64,000 nucleotides of DNA from Terrabacter aerolatus (GCF_007991735.1 NZ_BJYX01000011.1:79489-143488); one strand, 5' to 3'. Counted from the stretch's first letter, positions 23,448 to 32,750 are shown. Made by a program: numbers and translations. Notes: generated by a model from the sequence alone, not told the origin.

Positions 23448-23672
23448 GTGCCCAACCACGGAACGCCCGACCGCCGTCGACACCTGTCCAGCAGCCCGTT
23501 CCGGCCCGCGCCGGCCAGGGACATCGAGGAGTTCTCCGTGGGCGACCGCGTGTCGCACCTGCGGCACGGCCTCGGAGTCGTCGTCGCCTGCAGCGAGGCC
23601 ACCGTCACGTTGCGCTTCGAGTCCGGGGTGGTCCGCGTCAACAGCCCGTTCGACCGGCTGACGCGCCTCTGA
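23448..23672 (+). CDS. Small SH3-like (UvrD C-terminal/CarD-like) protein
   Basis: 74 residues. The second half, DRVSHLRHGLGVVVACSEATVTLRF, resembles the small SH3-like barrel at the C-terminus of UvrD/PcrA helicases and in CarD-type proteins, which contact RNA polymerase or DNA. The function of the stand-alone form is unknown. The GTG at 23448 follows a CATACT box by 5 nt; a later GTG at 23538 would leave only the barrel. Codon use is normal for the region. Confidence 0.6.
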   Translation: MPNHGTPDRRRHLSSSPFRPAPARDIEEFSVGDRVSHLRHGLGVVVACSEATVTLRFESGVVRVNSPFDRLTRL

Positions 23673-23850
23673 CCGGCGCCGGGGCCTGCCTCGGAGCTTC
23701 TCCGATGGTCCAGATCCGCTGCCACCCGGCCAGCTGCGCCCGCCCTCGGAGACTGGCGCCCGGCCTGCCCTGATCTGGGGTCGGACGGGGGCCGACGACA
23801 GTCCTGGCCACGGAGCCTCGGGGCGACACCCGGCCCGGCGCACTCCGGAC
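23673..23850. other. Intergenic stretch without recognisable feature
   Basis: About 180 bp between the small SH3-like gene and the csp terminator. No convincing ORF, promoter or repeat was seen. Confidence 0.4.
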
Positions 23851-23853
23851 ATG

Positions 23854-23887
23854 ACGAAGGCCGGTCCCCGAGGGGACCGGCCTTCGT
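23854..23887 (-). terminator. Cold-shock gene terminator
   Basis: A perfect 16-bp stem (ACGAAGGCCGGTCCCC and its complement) with a 2-nt formal loop, 38 bp after the csp stop. It lacks a T-tract, as is common in actinobacteria. Confidence 0.8.
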
Positions 23888-23924
23888 CGTGCGGACTGTG
23901 CGGTCCGCCGAGATCAGCGAGTGA

Positions 23925-24125
23925 TCAGAGAGCGCGGACGCGCATCGCCTGCGGGCCCTTGGGACCCTGCTCGACGTCGAACTCGACGGCCTGGTTCTCC
24001 TCGAGGCTGCGGTAGCCGTTGCCCGTGATCTCCGAGTAGTGGACGAAGACGTCGGGACCCTCGGTCGGGGCGATGAAGCCGAAGCCCTTCTCCGAGTTGA
24101 ACCACTTGACGGTTCCCTGTGCCAT
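23925..24125 (-). CDS. Cold-shock protein (CspA family)
   Basis: 66 residues, a single OB-fold nucleic-acid-binding domain. Both RNA-binding motifs are present: RNP1 KGFGFI and RNP2 VFVHYS. The protein should melt RNA structure or act as a transcription antiterminator. A strong AAAGGAG ribosome-binding site precedes the ATG. A long upstream gap (220 bp) with a 9-bp stem suggests a structured, temperature-responsive leader, as in other csp genes. Confidence 0.95.
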   Translation of the reverse strand: MAQGTVKWFNSEKGFGFIAPTEGPDVFVHYSEITGNGYRSLEENQAVEFDVEQGPKGPQAMRVRAL

Positions 24126-24221
24126 GTTTTTCTCCTTTGGGTGGAAGTGAGCCGTTGCTTGTCAGCGACCCCCGGTCGGCAGAGACGCGACCACTTTCCA
24201 GAAACCCTGAAGAAACAGTTG

Positions 24222-24248
24222 CGCTCGCAATGGCGTTCCTTGCGAGCG
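24222..24248 (-). promoter_or_regulatory. Hairpin in the csp 5' leader region
   Basis: CGCTCGCAA and TTGCGAGCG form a perfect 9-bp stem with a 9-nt loop, about 100 bp before the csp start. A TATGGT box near 24290 on the minus strand could begin the transcript. Position suits a cold-shock leader structure. Confidence 0.4.
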
Positions 24249-24345
24249 TGTGAAAACACGAGCACCAAAAACGTCGACCGGTGCCTCAACCATAGCCGAC
24301 CGGGCACCTCGGACGACAATCGCGACGGGCGTGCGGAGGCCCTGC

Positions 24346-27234
24346 TCAGTCGAGCCGGTCCGCCGCCACGACCCCCCGCAGCACGCCCTCGCTCGCCCGT
24401 CGCGCCGTCGTGGCCAGGTCGGGGTCGGCGGCGTCGGTGAGCTGGCCCAGCAGGTCGATGACCTGCTTGCACCGCCGCACGAAGTCTCCGGCAGCAAGGT
24501 CGGTGCCGCGCAGCACGTCCTCGAGCCGCTGCCCGCTCGCCCACCGGTGCATGGCCCAGGCGAGGCCACCGTCCGGCATCCCCGTGCGGGGCAGGGCCAG
24601 GGCGCCCTCGGCGTCCTCGAGGTCGGACCAGATGCGGATCATCCGGTCGTAGGCCTCGCGCACGTCGTCGGTGGGCCACCTCGGGGTCAGGCCGCCCTCC
24701 TCGCGCCGCGGCTCGTGGACGAGCGTGGAGACCACGGCAGCGAGCGACGGCGGGTCGAGCCGACGCCAGATCCCCTCACGGAGGCACTCCGCCGCCAGCA
24801 GGTCCTTCTCGGTGTAGAGCTGGCGCAGCCGGTCACCCTCGCCGGTGATCGTCTGGCCACCCTCGCCGAGGTAGCCCATCTCGACGAGCAGCTCGCAGAT
24901 CCGGTCGAAGGTCTTGGCCACGGAGTTCGTGCGGCCGTCGATCTTGCGCTGGATCCCGTCCGTCTCACGTCGCAGGCGCCACCAGCGCTCGGCCCAGCGG
25001 GCGTGGTTCTCGCGGTCGGGACACCGGTGGCAGGGGTGGGCCTTCATCCGGCGCCGCAGCTGATCGACGCGGTCCTCGGTCGGGTCCGCCTCGCTCTGGC
25101 GGTGGCGTTGCGGGGGGTCGTGCGGCATCGTCGCGCGCAGGGTCGCCGCGAGGTCGCGGCGCGCCTTGGGGTTGCGGGCGTTGAACTGCTTGGGCACGCG
25201 CATCGAGCCGAGCGGCTCGAGCGGGGTCGGGACGTCGTGCAGGGTCAGGCGGCGCAGCTGGTGGTCCTCGGTGACGACGGCGGGTGACGCGGACTCGCCC
25301 TTGCCGCCCCGGTTGGGCATGACGACGACGGCCAGACCGCTGTGCCGTCCGGCGGGGATGCGCACGATGTCGCCGATCTTGAGCGCCTCCAGCGAGATCG
25401 CCGCTGCGGCACGCATCGACGCCGACCGCGCCCGGGCCCCCTCCTTCTCGACGTCGCGGATCTCGTTGCGGATCGCGGCGTACTCGGTGAAGTCGCCGAG
25501 ATGACACGTCATCTGCTCGGCGTAGCCGGCCAGGGCCTCCTCGTTGCGTCGCACCGTGCGGACGAACCCGACGACCGCACGGTCCGCCTGGAACTGCGCG
25601 AAGGAGGTCTCGAGGATCTCCCGGGCGCTCTCCCGCCCGAACTGGCGCACGAGGTTGACGGCCATGTTGTAGGTGGGCCGGAAGCTCGACCGGAGCGGGT
25701 AGGTGCGCGTCGAGGCGAGGCCGGCGACACCGGCCGGGTCGAGCCCGCGGTTCCACAGCACCACGGCGTGACCCTCGATGTCGATGCCCCGTCGGCCCGC
25801 CCGGCCGGTGAGCTGGGTGTACTCGGCCGGGGAGATGTCGACATGGCTCTCGCCGTTGAACTTGACGAGCTTCTCGAGCACCACGGTGCGCGCCGGCATG
25901 TTGATGCCGAGCGCCAGCGTCTCGGTCGCGAAGACGGCGCGGACCCGCCCGGCCGTGAAGAGCTCCTCCACGATCTCGCGGAACGTCGGCAGCATGCCGG
26001 CGTGGTGTGCCGCGAACCCGCGCGAGATGCCGTCGACGAAGTCCCAGTAGCCGAGCACCGACAGGTCCTCCTCGGCCAGACCCTGGATGCGCGTCTCGAC
26101 GAGCCGACGGTTGGCCTCGCCCTCGGACTCGGGGATGAGCCGCATGCCGCTCGAGAGCAGCTGGCCGACGGCGCCGTCGCAGCCGGCGCGGCTGAAGATG
26201 AAGGTGATCGCCGGCAGCAGGCCCTCGCGCTCCAGGCGCTCGATGACCTCGGCGCGCGTCGCACCGCCGCCGGGACGACCACCACGAGAGAAGCCCCGAC
26301 CGCCGTCGCCCCCACCGGGCCCGCGGCCACCGCCGGAGTCGGCGCCACGACGCCCGCGTCCGCCCCAGTCGTCACGACCGCCACGCCCACCACGGTCGCC
26401 GCCCGACGACCCTCCACGGGCGCCGCCCTTGCCACGCGGACGACCCTTGTCGCGGCCGCCACGCGAGCTGACCCAGTGCGAGTCCCAGGCGCCGCGCCCC
26501 TCGGTGCCACGGATCGCGTGCACCAGGTCGGGGTTGACGCTGACCGACGACCGGCCCGGCGCGGTGAAGTGCTCGTCGTCGTCGCGGGCGTCGCGCTCCT
26601 CGACGAAGAGGTCGAAGAGCGTCTGTCCCACCATCATGTGCTGCCACAGCGGCACGGGACGGTGCTCGGACACGATGACCTCGGTGTCGCCGCGCACCTC
26701 GCCGAGCCACGCGCCGAACTCCTCGGCGTTGCTCACCGTCGCCGAGAGCGACACGACGCTGACGTCGGGCGGCAGGTGGATGATGACCTCCTCCCACACC
26801 GCCCCACGGAAACGGTCGGCGAGGTAGTGGACCTCGTCCATGACGACCCAGCCGAGCCCGCGCAGCGTCGTCGACCCGGCATACATCATGTTGCGCAGCA
26901 CCTCGGTCGTCATGACGACGATCGGGGCCTCGCCGTTGATCGAGGCGTCACCCGTCAGCAGGCCCACGTTGTCGGCGCCGTGCACGCGGACGAGATCGGT
27001 GTACTTCTGGTTCGACAGCGCCTTGATGGGGGTCGTGTAGAACGCCTTGCGGCCCGTGGCGAGGGCCATGTGGACGGCGAACTCGCCGACGATCGTCTTG
27101 CCGGCGCCCGTGGGCGCCGCCACGAGGACCCCGCGACCCTCCTCGACGGCACGACACGCCTCGGTCTGGAAGTCGTCGAGGGGGAACTCGAGCTGCGCGG
27201 CGAACTCCGCGAGCCGCGGCCAGGTGGCGATCAC
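24346..27234 (-). CDS. Mtr4/Ski2-like DEAD/DEAH RNA helicase with RGG insert
   Basis: 962 residues. Helicase motifs are in order: Walker A APTGAGKT (41-47), TTPIKALSNQKY, DEVH (133-136), SAT (164-166), FATETLALGINMPAR and QLTGRAGRRG. The C-terminal third is the DSHCT domain of Ski2/Mtr4 helicases, which feed structured RNA to exonucleases. Unusually, residues ~257-324 are an Arg/Gly-rich RGG stretch between the two RecA domains. The GTG at 27234 overlaps the lipid kinase stop by 4 bp with a GGAGG site; the much longer open frame upstream is rejected. An actinobacterial HelY-type function is likely. Confidence 0.92.
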   Translation of the reverse strand: MIATWPRLAEFAAQLEFPLDDFQTEACRAVEEGRGVLVAAPTGAGKTIVGEFAVHMALATGRKAFYTTPIKALSNQKYTDLVRVHGADNVGLLTGDASINGEAPIVVMTTEVLRNMMYAGSTTLRGLGWVVMDEVHYLADRFRGAVWEEVIIHLPPDVSVVSLSATVSNAEEFGAWLGEVRGDTEVIVSEHRPVPLWQHMMVGQTLFDLFVEERDARDDDEHFTAPGRSSVSVNPDLVHAIRGTEGRGAWDSHWVSSRGGRDKGRPRGKGGARGGSSGGDRGGRGGRDDWGGRGRRGADSGGGRGPGGGDGGRGFSRGGRPGGGATRAEVIERLEREGLLPAITFIFSRAGCDGAVGQLLSSGMRLIPESEGEANRRLVETRIQGLAEEDLSVLGYWDFVDGISRGFAAHHAGMLPTFREIVEELFTAGRVRAVFATETLALGINMPARTVVLEKLVKFNGESHVDISPAEYTQLTGRAGRRGIDIEGHAVVLWNRGLDPAGVAGLASTRTYPLRSSFRPTYNMAVNLVRQFGRESAREILETSFAQFQADRAVVGFVRTVRRNEEALAGYAEQMTCHLGDFTEYAAIRNEIRDVEKEGARARSASMRAAAAISLEALKIGDIVRIPAGRHSGLAVVVMPNRGGKGESASPAVVTEDHQLRRLTLHDVPTPLEPLGSMRVPKQFNARNPKARRDLAATLRATMPHDPPQRHRQSEADPTEDRVDQLRRRMKAHPCHRCPDRENHARWAERWWRLRRETDGIQRKIDGRTNSVAKTFDRICELLVEMGYLGEGGQTITGEGDRLRQLYTEKDLLAAECLREGIWRRLDPPSLAAVVSTLVHEPRREEGGLTPRWPTDDVREAYDRMIRIWSDLEDAEGALALPRTGMPDGGLAWAMHRWASGQRLEDVLRGTDLAAGDFVRRCKQVIDLLGQLTDAADPDLATTARRASEGVLRGVVAADRLD

Positions 27235-28136
27235 GCGAGCACCTCCTCGGGGGTCACGACGTGCAGGGCACCGGGGACGACCTCGGCGTCGATGGGAAGG
27301 TCGGCGAAGGACTCGCCGTCGGCCTGGGAGTGGATACCGCTCGCCTCCAAGCGAACTCGCCGGGCTCGATGGATCTCGACGGCCGGGTGGGTGGTGTGCG
27401 TACCGGAGTAGACCTTGGGAAAGACCCGGAGGAACGCGGGGATCGACAGGGCGTGCACGATCATGACGTCGAAGAGCCCGTCGGTGACGTCGGCGTCGGG
27501 ACAGACCCGCATGCCACCCCCGAACGACGTCGTGTTGGCGACGGCCACCAACATCGCACGGGTCTCGATGCGGCGCCCGTCGAGCTCGACGGCGTACGGG
27601 ATGGGTCGGAAGACGGGGAGCTCGCGCAGCACCGCGAGGTTGTAGCGCATCTGACCGCGCGGCCACGTCATGCGCTGGGCGCGGGCGTTGACCACGGCGT
27701 CGAACCCGGCACCGAGGACCCCGCCGAACCACCGCTCCCCCGCCACGCCGTCGGTGACGCGCCCGAGGTCGACGCTGCGGGTGCGGCCCTCGGTGAGGAG
27801 CGCCACCGCGGCGCGTGCGTCGCGGACCGGGAGGCCGAGGTTGCGCGCGAAGTCGTTGCCGGTCCCGGCCGCCACGACGGCGAGGCGTGCGGTCGTGCCC
27901 GCGCACAGGTTGACGCCGAGGTGGACCATGCCGTCGCCGCCGACGACGACCACCGTGTCGAGGCCGTCGGCCACCGCGCCGCGGGCCCGCTCGCGAGCCT
28001 GCCGGTAGTCACTGCCGGACACGTCGACGACGTGGTGGCCGGCCTCGTGGAGCAGGTGACGCGCCTGCTCCCCCAGCTCCCGCCCGACGCCCTTCCCGGA
28101 GGTGGGGTTGACGATCAGTGCGACACGCTGGGACAC
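27231..28136 (-). CDS. Diacylglycerol/lipid kinase family protein
   Basis: 301 residues of the DagK/YegS family. VNPTSGKG near the N-terminus and VVVVGGDGMVHLGVN form the ATP site; VVAAGTGNDFARNLGLP is the second family signature. It should phosphorylate a lipid such as diacylglycerol, recycling it to phosphatidate. The GTG start is preceded at 6 nt by a TAGCGT box (leaderless). The stop overlaps the helicase start, so the two form an operon although the functional link is unclear. Confidence 0.88.
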   Translation of the reverse strand: MSQRVALIVNPTSGKGVGRELGEQARHLLHEAGHHVVDVSGSDYRQARERARGAVADGLDTVVVVGGDGMVHLGVNLCAGTTARLAVVAAGTGNDFARNLGLPVRDARAAVALLTEGRTRSVDLGRVTDGVAGERWFGGVLGAGFDAVVNARAQRMTWPRGQMRYNLAVLRELPVFRPIPYAVELDGRRIETRAMLVAVANTTSFGGGMRVCPDADVTDGLFDVMIVHALSIPAFLRVFPKVYSGTHTTHPAVEIHRARRVRLEASGIHSQADGESFADLPIDAEVVPGALHVVTPEEVLA

Positions 28137-28142
28137 ACCCGA

Positions 28143-28148
28143 ACGCTA
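28143..28148 (-). promoter_or_regulatory. -10 box of the leaderless lipid kinase gene
   Basis: TAGCGT (minus strand) ends 6 nt before the GTG at 28136. Confidence 0.5.
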
Positions 28149-28161
28149 CAGGGCGGACGGC

Positions 28162-28968
28162 TCAGAGCTGGGACGCCTCGTCGTCGGGAACCGACATCCA
28201 CGACGGCTCGGTCTGCACCCGGCGACGGTCCAGCACCGCACACACCCCGATGGCGGCGAAGTAGAGCGCCACGATGGGCAACGCCAGGAACAACATCGAC
28301 CACGGGTCCGGCGTCGGCGTCATGACCGCGGCGAAGACGAAGATGACCATGACCATCGGACGCCAGCCGCGCAGCATCGCCGCGGCCGAGAGGACGTGGG
28401 CGAGGTTGAGCGCGACCATGAAGACGGGCAGCAGGAACGCCAGCCCGAACGCCAGCACGAGCTTGAGGACGAAGTTGAGGTAGTCGGTCGCCTGCTGCAG
28501 GTTGTAGGCACCCGGCGGCGTGAAGCCGAGGAGCACGTCGACGGCGTGGGGCAGGAACAGGTAGGCCAGCGCGCACCCGGCGAGGAAGAGCGGCACCGAC
28601 GCCACGATGAACAGGCGCGCGACGCGCTTCTCCTTCTTCGTCAGACCCGGGACGACGAAGCCCCAGATCTGGAAGAGCCACACCGGCGAGGCGAGGATCA
28701 GCCCCACGAAGATCGACACGTTGAGCTGGATGCTGAAGGCATCCGTCATCGTCGTGAAGTTGATGTTGACGACGCCCTGGCGCCGCTTCGCGAGCTCGTA
28801 GAGAGGCTCGGTCAGCTTGGCGAGGACACGTTCGTAGTTGATCCATCCCACCACGGCGCCGACGATGATCGCCACGCCGGCGATGACGATTCGCTTGCGG
28901 AGCTCACGCAGGTGGTCGCCGAGCGACATCCGGCCTTCGGGGTCGCGTTGACGTCGGAGTGAGGGCAT
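28162..28968 (-). CDS. tatC: Sec-independent translocase protein TatC
   Basis: 268 residues, six membrane segments. TatC is the twin-arginine signal receptor. The N-terminal SLGDHLRELRKRI, the periplasmic/first-cap region with FTTMTDAFSIQLNVSIFVG, SPVWLFQIWGFVVPGL and the loop before TM6 with TPTPDPWSM are characteristic. It lies 37 bp after tatA and is surely co-transcribed with it. There is no obvious ribosome-binding site, suggesting coupling to tatA translation. Confidence 0.95.
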   Translation of the reverse strand: MPSLRRQRDPEGRMSLGDHLRELRKRIVIAGVAIIVGAVVGWINYERVLAKLTEPLYELAKRRQGVVNINFTTMTDAFSIQLNVSIFVGLILASPVWLFQIWGFVVPGLTKKEKRVARLFIVASVPLFLAGCALAYLFLPHAVDVLLGFTPPGAYNLQQATDYLNFVLKLVLAFGLAFLLPVFMVALNLAHVLSAAAMLRGWRPMVMVIFVFAAVMTPTPDPWSMLFLALPIVALYFAAIGVCAVLDRRRVQTEPSWMSVPDDEASQL

Positions 28969-29005
28969 TCAGATGAGTCCGTCGGGCGATCGAGGGTGGA
29001 CCGGC

Positions 29006-29401
29006 TCACAGAGCCGGATCACGGCGGACCTCGTCCGCTCCGTTCATCGAGGTGCTGCTGGGGACGCCGGAGGAGGCGGTGGGGCGCGTGGCGGCCGCGG
29101 CCGCACGGAGACGGTCGGCCTCGGCACGGGCCTCGGCAGCTCGACGCTCTGCCTCGGCCAGCTGCTCGTCGGCGACGCGGCGGCGCTCCTCGGTGTCGAC
29201 GACGTCACCGGGGACCGTTGACCTCGAGGCCTCGCTGGGGTCGGGCTTGCCGTCCTTCTTCAGCTCGTCGACCTCGGACTTGAAGACCCGGGCGGAGCGC
29301 CCGAGGCTGCGAGCCATGTCCGGCAGGCGCTTCCATCCGAAGAGCACCACGAGCACGACGACGACGATCATGATGTGTGCTGGGCTGAGGTTCCGCAGCA
29401 T
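29006..29401 (-). CDS. tatA: Sec-independent translocase protein TatA
   Basis: 131 residues: one N-terminal membrane helix (about residues 9-23), the hinge FGWKRLPDMARSLG, an amphipathic helix, and a long charged C-terminal tail predicted to be coiled (EERRRVADEQLAEAERRAAEA). TatA forms the translocation pore with TatC. The ATG at 29401 is chosen because GGAG lies 8 nt upstream; the frame opens six codons earlier without such a site. Confidence 0.93.
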   Translation of the reverse strand: MLRNLSPAHIMIVVVVLVVLFGWKRLPDMARSLGRSARVFKSEVDELKKDGKPDPSEASRSTVPGDVVDTEERRRVADEQLAEAERRAAEARAEADRLRAAAAATRPTASSGVPSSTSMNGADEVRRDPAL

Positions 29402-29426
29402 GGCGGCATCTCCTTGCAACGTCGAT

Positions 29427-29446
29427 GGGAACGGCCGGCTGTTCCC
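29427..29446. promoter_or_regulatory. Inverted repeat upstream of tatA
   Basis: GGGAAC, 8-bp spacer, GTTCCC, lying between a minus-strand TACACT box (29458-29463) and the tatA ribosome-binding site. It could be an operator or an mRNA stem. Confidence 0.35.
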
Positions 29447-29539
29447 GGGTCACTGCCAGTGTACGTGCCCGGTCGTCTTCTCCGGCCTTCGGCTCTGACC
29501 TGACCACGATATGGGCCGGGCCTCGGCCGTGCCGCGGAA

Positions 29540-30547
29540 TCAGGGTTGCGGCACCGGCGCGTAGGCGGCCAGGGCCGAACGGGCCTCCTCGGCGACGGCC
29601 GCGGCGAGCTCGGGCGGCTCGACGACCCGGGCCTCACCACCGAGGCGGAGCACGAGTCGCCGCACGAGGGCCGGGTCGGCGACCTTGAGCGTCACCCGCA
29701 ACGAGCCGTCCGGGCCACGCTCGACGCCCTCGTTGGGGTAGTAGTCCGCGATCCACGCCGCGCCACGGCTCGCCTCGATGACGACGGTGAGGTCGTTCTC
29801 CCCCGGGACGAAGACGTCGTCGAGGTCGCGCGGGCGGGCGCCGGCGGGCGGTGTGCCGTCGACCTCGAGCACCGAGGCGTCCTCGATGCGGTCGAGGCGG
29901 AAGAGACGGACGTCCTCCGCGCGGTGGCAGTAGCCCTCGACGTACCACTGCGCGTCGAGGTTGAGGATGCGCATGATGTCGACGTCGCGCTCGGTGGACT
30001 CGTCGCGCGTCGCGACGTAGTAGCGCAGGTGCACCCGCCGACCGCGGGCGAAGGCGTCCTTGAGCGTCGCCATGGCCGGGTGCTGGCTGCCGTCGTCGAG
30101 GTCGAGGTCGATGCGCCCCGTGGGCTCACCCGCACCGGTCGCGGCCGCCACCCGGATCTTCTCGAGCGTGCGCTCGGCGACGTCGGACCCCACGAGGGTC
30201 GAGCCGAGCGCCTGCAGACCAGCCGTCAGGGTGACCGCCTCGTCACGCGTCAGACGCATCGGGGCGGCGATGTCGTCGGCGTTGTCGAGGTAGATGAAGC
30301 CGCTGTCCCACTGGGCGTCGATGAGCTCGGCGTGGCCGTAGCCGGGGGTGCCGCACACGAAGAGCAGCTCGAGGTCCTCGACGACCTGCTCCTCCTCGAC
30401 CCCGAACTCGCGGGCGGCGTCGGCGATCGGCACGCCGCGGTGCTGGAGCAGCCACGGCACCATGTCGAGCAGGCGTCCGAGGCGTTGCGTCGCCGTCTCG
30501 GGCGGACGTCGTGCAGCCGTGCGCCCCGTGCCGCTCGAACCGGTCAT
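29540..30547 (-). CDS. pafC: WYL-domain regulator PafC
   Basis: 335 residues. PafB and PafC form a heterodimeric activator of the LexA-independent DNA-damage response in mycobacteria. An N-terminal winged helix (MVPWLLQHRGVPIADAAREFGVEEEQVVEDLELLF region) is followed by a WYL domain in which the motif reads QWYVEGYCHRAEDVRLFRLDRI, split here only by its WYV variant. The ATG overlaps the pafB stop (ATGA), so the two are co-translated, as required for stoichiometric assembly. Confidence 0.9.
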   Translation of the reverse strand: MTGSSGTGRTAARRPPETATQRLGRLLDMVPWLLQHRGVPIADAAREFGVEEEQVVEDLELLFVCGTPGYGHAELIDAQWDSGFIYLDNADDIAAPMRLTRDEAVTLTAGLQALGSTLVGSDVAERTLEKIRVAAATGAGEPTGRIDLDLDDGSQHPAMATLKDAFARGRRVHLRYYVATRDESTERDVDIMRILNLDAQWYVEGYCHRAEDVRLFRLDRIEDASVLEVDGTPPAGARPRDLDDVFVPGENDLTVVIEASRGAAWIADYYPNEGVERGPDGSLRVTLKVADPALVRRLVLRLGGEARVVEPPELAAAVAEEARSALAAYAPVPQP

Positions 30548-31569
30548 GCCCGCGCCTCCGATCGCGTCGACTCCTGGGGTGCCGGCGAGCCCGGCGTCAT
30601 CGGGTGGGCCTCGGCCACCGCGAGCAGCGCCGCTCGCACTCCGGCGACGAGCTCGGGCGGCGACACCGCGACCGCGTGCGTGCCCAGGGCCACGACGTCG
30701 CGCTCGGTCGTCCCCCGGCGGTAGGGCACCTCGATCTCGGCCCACCGCTCGTCCAGCTCGGTCGTGCGCTGCGCGTGCCGGCGCAGCGTGTGACCGCGCC
30801 CGTGGCGCACGCGCACGACGGCGGTCCCCTCGGGCTCGGGCAGCTGGGCCTCCAGGGCCACCTCGGGCACGTGGTCGGTCGGGACGGCATACGACCCCGC
30901 ACGGCCCTTGCGACGGACGGCGCCCTCGAAGCGGCTGAGGCGGAAGGCGCGCTCGTCGGCCCGGTCGACGTCGAAGCCGGTGAGGTACCAGCGGCCGTGC
31001 CAGTTCTTCAGCGCCCACGGCTGCACGTGACGGGTCGTCAGCTCGCCGTCGTTCTTGCGGTAGCCGAAGGTGATCGGTTGCAGGGCCGAGACGGCCGCGT
31101 GCACCGCCTCGAAGGCCGGCTCCCTGGTGCGGATGCGCGGCTCGGCGCCTGCCGCCACCGACTCGTCGATCTCGACGCCGGAGAGGCGCAGCTTGCGCAG
31201 GCCCGCCGACGCCGCGCCCGAGATGCTGGCCGTCGACCACGCCCGCGCCGCCAGCGCCAGGGCCGCCACCTCGTCCGGCTCGAAGGTGATGGCCGGCAGC
31301 GTCGTCTCGCTCGCGTCGATGCGGTAGCCGACCTCGTCGTCGAAGAGGACGTCGAGCACCGTCGTCGAGATGGGGATGCCCATCTCGCGCAGCTCGTCCT
31401 TGTCGCGCTCGAACATCCGGTCGAACGCCTCGTCCGAGCTCGCCTGCGCGTAGGCCGGCAGGGACTCGCGGATCTTCTGCTTCGAGACGGGCCGCCGCGC
31501 GGACTTCAGCGCGAGGATGAGGTTGAGCAGCCGTTCGGTCTTGTCGGCCGAGGCAGACGCAGGGCTCAT
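30544..31569 (-). CDS. pafB: WYL-domain regulator PafB
   Basis: 341 residues. N-terminal winged helix (LLNLILALKSARRPVSKQKI), middle region, then a WYL domain with the motif as WYLTGFDVDRADERAFRLSR. It pairs with PafC to activate damage-inducible promoters with RNA polymerase. In mycobacteria pafBC follows pafA; here it is separated from pafA by DUF3866 and two FKBP genes but stays in the same neighbourhood. Confidence 0.9.
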   Translation of the reverse strand: MSPASASADKTERLLNLILALKSARRPVSKQKIRESLPAYAQASSDEAFDRMFERDKDELREMGIPISTTVLDVLFDDEVGYRIDASETTLPAITFEPDEVAALALAARAWSTASISGAASAGLRKLRLSGVEIDESVAAGAEPRIRTREPAFEAVHAAVSALQPITFGYRKNDGELTTRHVQPWALKNWHGRWYLTGFDVDRADERAFRLSRFEGAVRRKGRAGSYAVPTDHVPEVALEAQLPEPEGTAVVRVRHGRGHTLRRHAQRTTELDERWAEIEVPYRRGTTERDVVALGTHAVAVSPPELVAGVRAALLAVAEAHPMTPGSPAPQESTRSEARA

Positions 31570-31634
31570 CGAGACCTTCCTGAAGGGGGCGGCGGCGGGT
31601 GGGCAGTCCGACGCTACCCGAACATGCGATCGAA

Positions 31635-31640
31635 TAGGGT
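31635..31640 (+). promoter_or_regulatory. -10 box of the leaderless DUF3866 gene
   Basis: TAGGGT ends 6 nt before the ATG at 31647; no ribosome-binding site is seen. Confidence 0.55.
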
Positions 31641-31646
31641 CAGCCC

Positions 31647-32744
31647 ATGATCCAGTGGCGCCGGGGTGTCGTGGTCGAGATCCGTGCGCGCTGGGCGGGA
31701 GCGGTCGAGTATGCCGTCCGCCTCGCCTCCGGGGACGTCGTCCGGGCGCTCGGCTACGTCGAGGTCGTCGGCGACCTGGGCCCCGGGACCACGGTGCTGC
31801 TCAACACGACGGCCCTCGAGCGCGGGCTCGGCACCGGCGGCCTCGCCATCGTCGTCGCGGCCCCCGACGCGCTCCCCCGCCCGGTCGACGACGTCACCGC
31901 CGTGCGCGGCCACGTCGTCAAGGCGCGCTACACGCCCTCCCAGACGATGGTGCTCGGCGTCGACGAGCAGCACAGCGAGCACCACGCGGTTCTCGCCGAC
32001 GCCGACGACCTCGACGGGATGCCCGTCGTCGTGGCCGACCTGCACTCGGCCCTGCCGGCCGTGCTGGCGGGACTGCGTCAGGCCGGCCCGTCGCTGCGCG
32101 TCGCCTACGTCATGACCGACGGTGGCGCGCTGCCGATCGACTTCTCGCGCACCGTCGCGGGACTGCGCGAAGCAGGTTGGCTCGAGGCGTCCGTCACCGT
32201 CGGACAGGCCTTCGGCGGTGACCTCGAGGCCGTCAACGTCCACACCGGGCTGCTCGCCGCACGGCACGTCGTGGGCGCCGACGTCGTCGTCGTGTCCCAG
32301 GGCCCCGGCAACCTCGGCACGGGCACGCGCTGGGGCTTCTCGGGCACGTCTGCCGGTGAGGCGGTCAATGCCGCCGGGACGCTCGGCGGCCGCCCGGTGT
32401 GCTCGCTGCGGATCTCGGAGGCCGACCCCCGCGAGCGGCACCGCGGCGTCTCGCACCACAGCCTGACGGCATACGGCCGCGTGTCGCTCGTACCGGCGGA
32501 CGTGCCGGTGCCGGTGCTTCCCGGCCCCCTCGGGGCACGGGTGCTGGCCCAGGCGCGGGAGCTCGCAGCGGCGAGCGGCGGACGCCTCGACCTCCACGAG
32601 GTCGAGACGGACGGGCTCGAGGACGCGCTGCGGACCTCGCCGGTGGCGCTGCGCACCATGGGCCGCGGATACGACGACGACCGCGCCGGATTCCTCGGCG
32701 CGGCCGTCGCAGGGCGGTATGCCGCCCGGATGCAGAAGGTCTAG
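31647..32744 (+). CDS. DUF3866 family protein
   Basis: 365 residues of an uncharacterised actinobacterial family usually found beside pafBC. Landmarks: YTPSQTMVLGVDEQHSEHH, VVADLHSALPAVLAGLRQ, YVMTDGGALPI, QAFGGDLEAVNVHTGLLAARHV and SQGPGNLGTGTRWGFSGTSAGEA. The Gly-rich C-terminal blocks look like an enzyme active site but no reaction is known. The gene is divergent from pafB, and its 3' end is only 6 bp from the convergent FKBP gene. Confidence 0.85.
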   Translation: MIQWRRGVVVEIRARWAGAVEYAVRLASGDVVRALGYVEVVGDLGPGTTVLLNTTALERGLGTGGLAIVVAAPDALPRPVDDVTAVRGHVVKARYTPSQTMVLGVDEQHSEHHAVLADADDLDGMPVVVADLHSALPAVLAGLRQAGPSLRVAYVMTDGGALPIDFSRTVAGLREAGWLEASVTVGQAFGGDLEAVNVHTGLLAARHVVGADVVVVSQGPGNLGTGTRWGFSGTSAGEAVNAAGTLGGRPVCSLRISEADPRERHRGVSHHSLTAYGRVSLVPADVPVPVLPGPLGARVLAQARELAAASGGRLDLHEVETDGLEDALRTSPVALRTMGRGYDDDRAGFLGAAVAGRYAARMQKV

Positions 32745-32750
32745 GACCGT

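Noticed and set aside
27235..27906. Upstream extension of the helicase frame through the lipid kinase gene
   Set aside because: The GTG at 27234 with GGAGG and a 4-bp overlap is a better start, and the extension is a shadow of the kinase.
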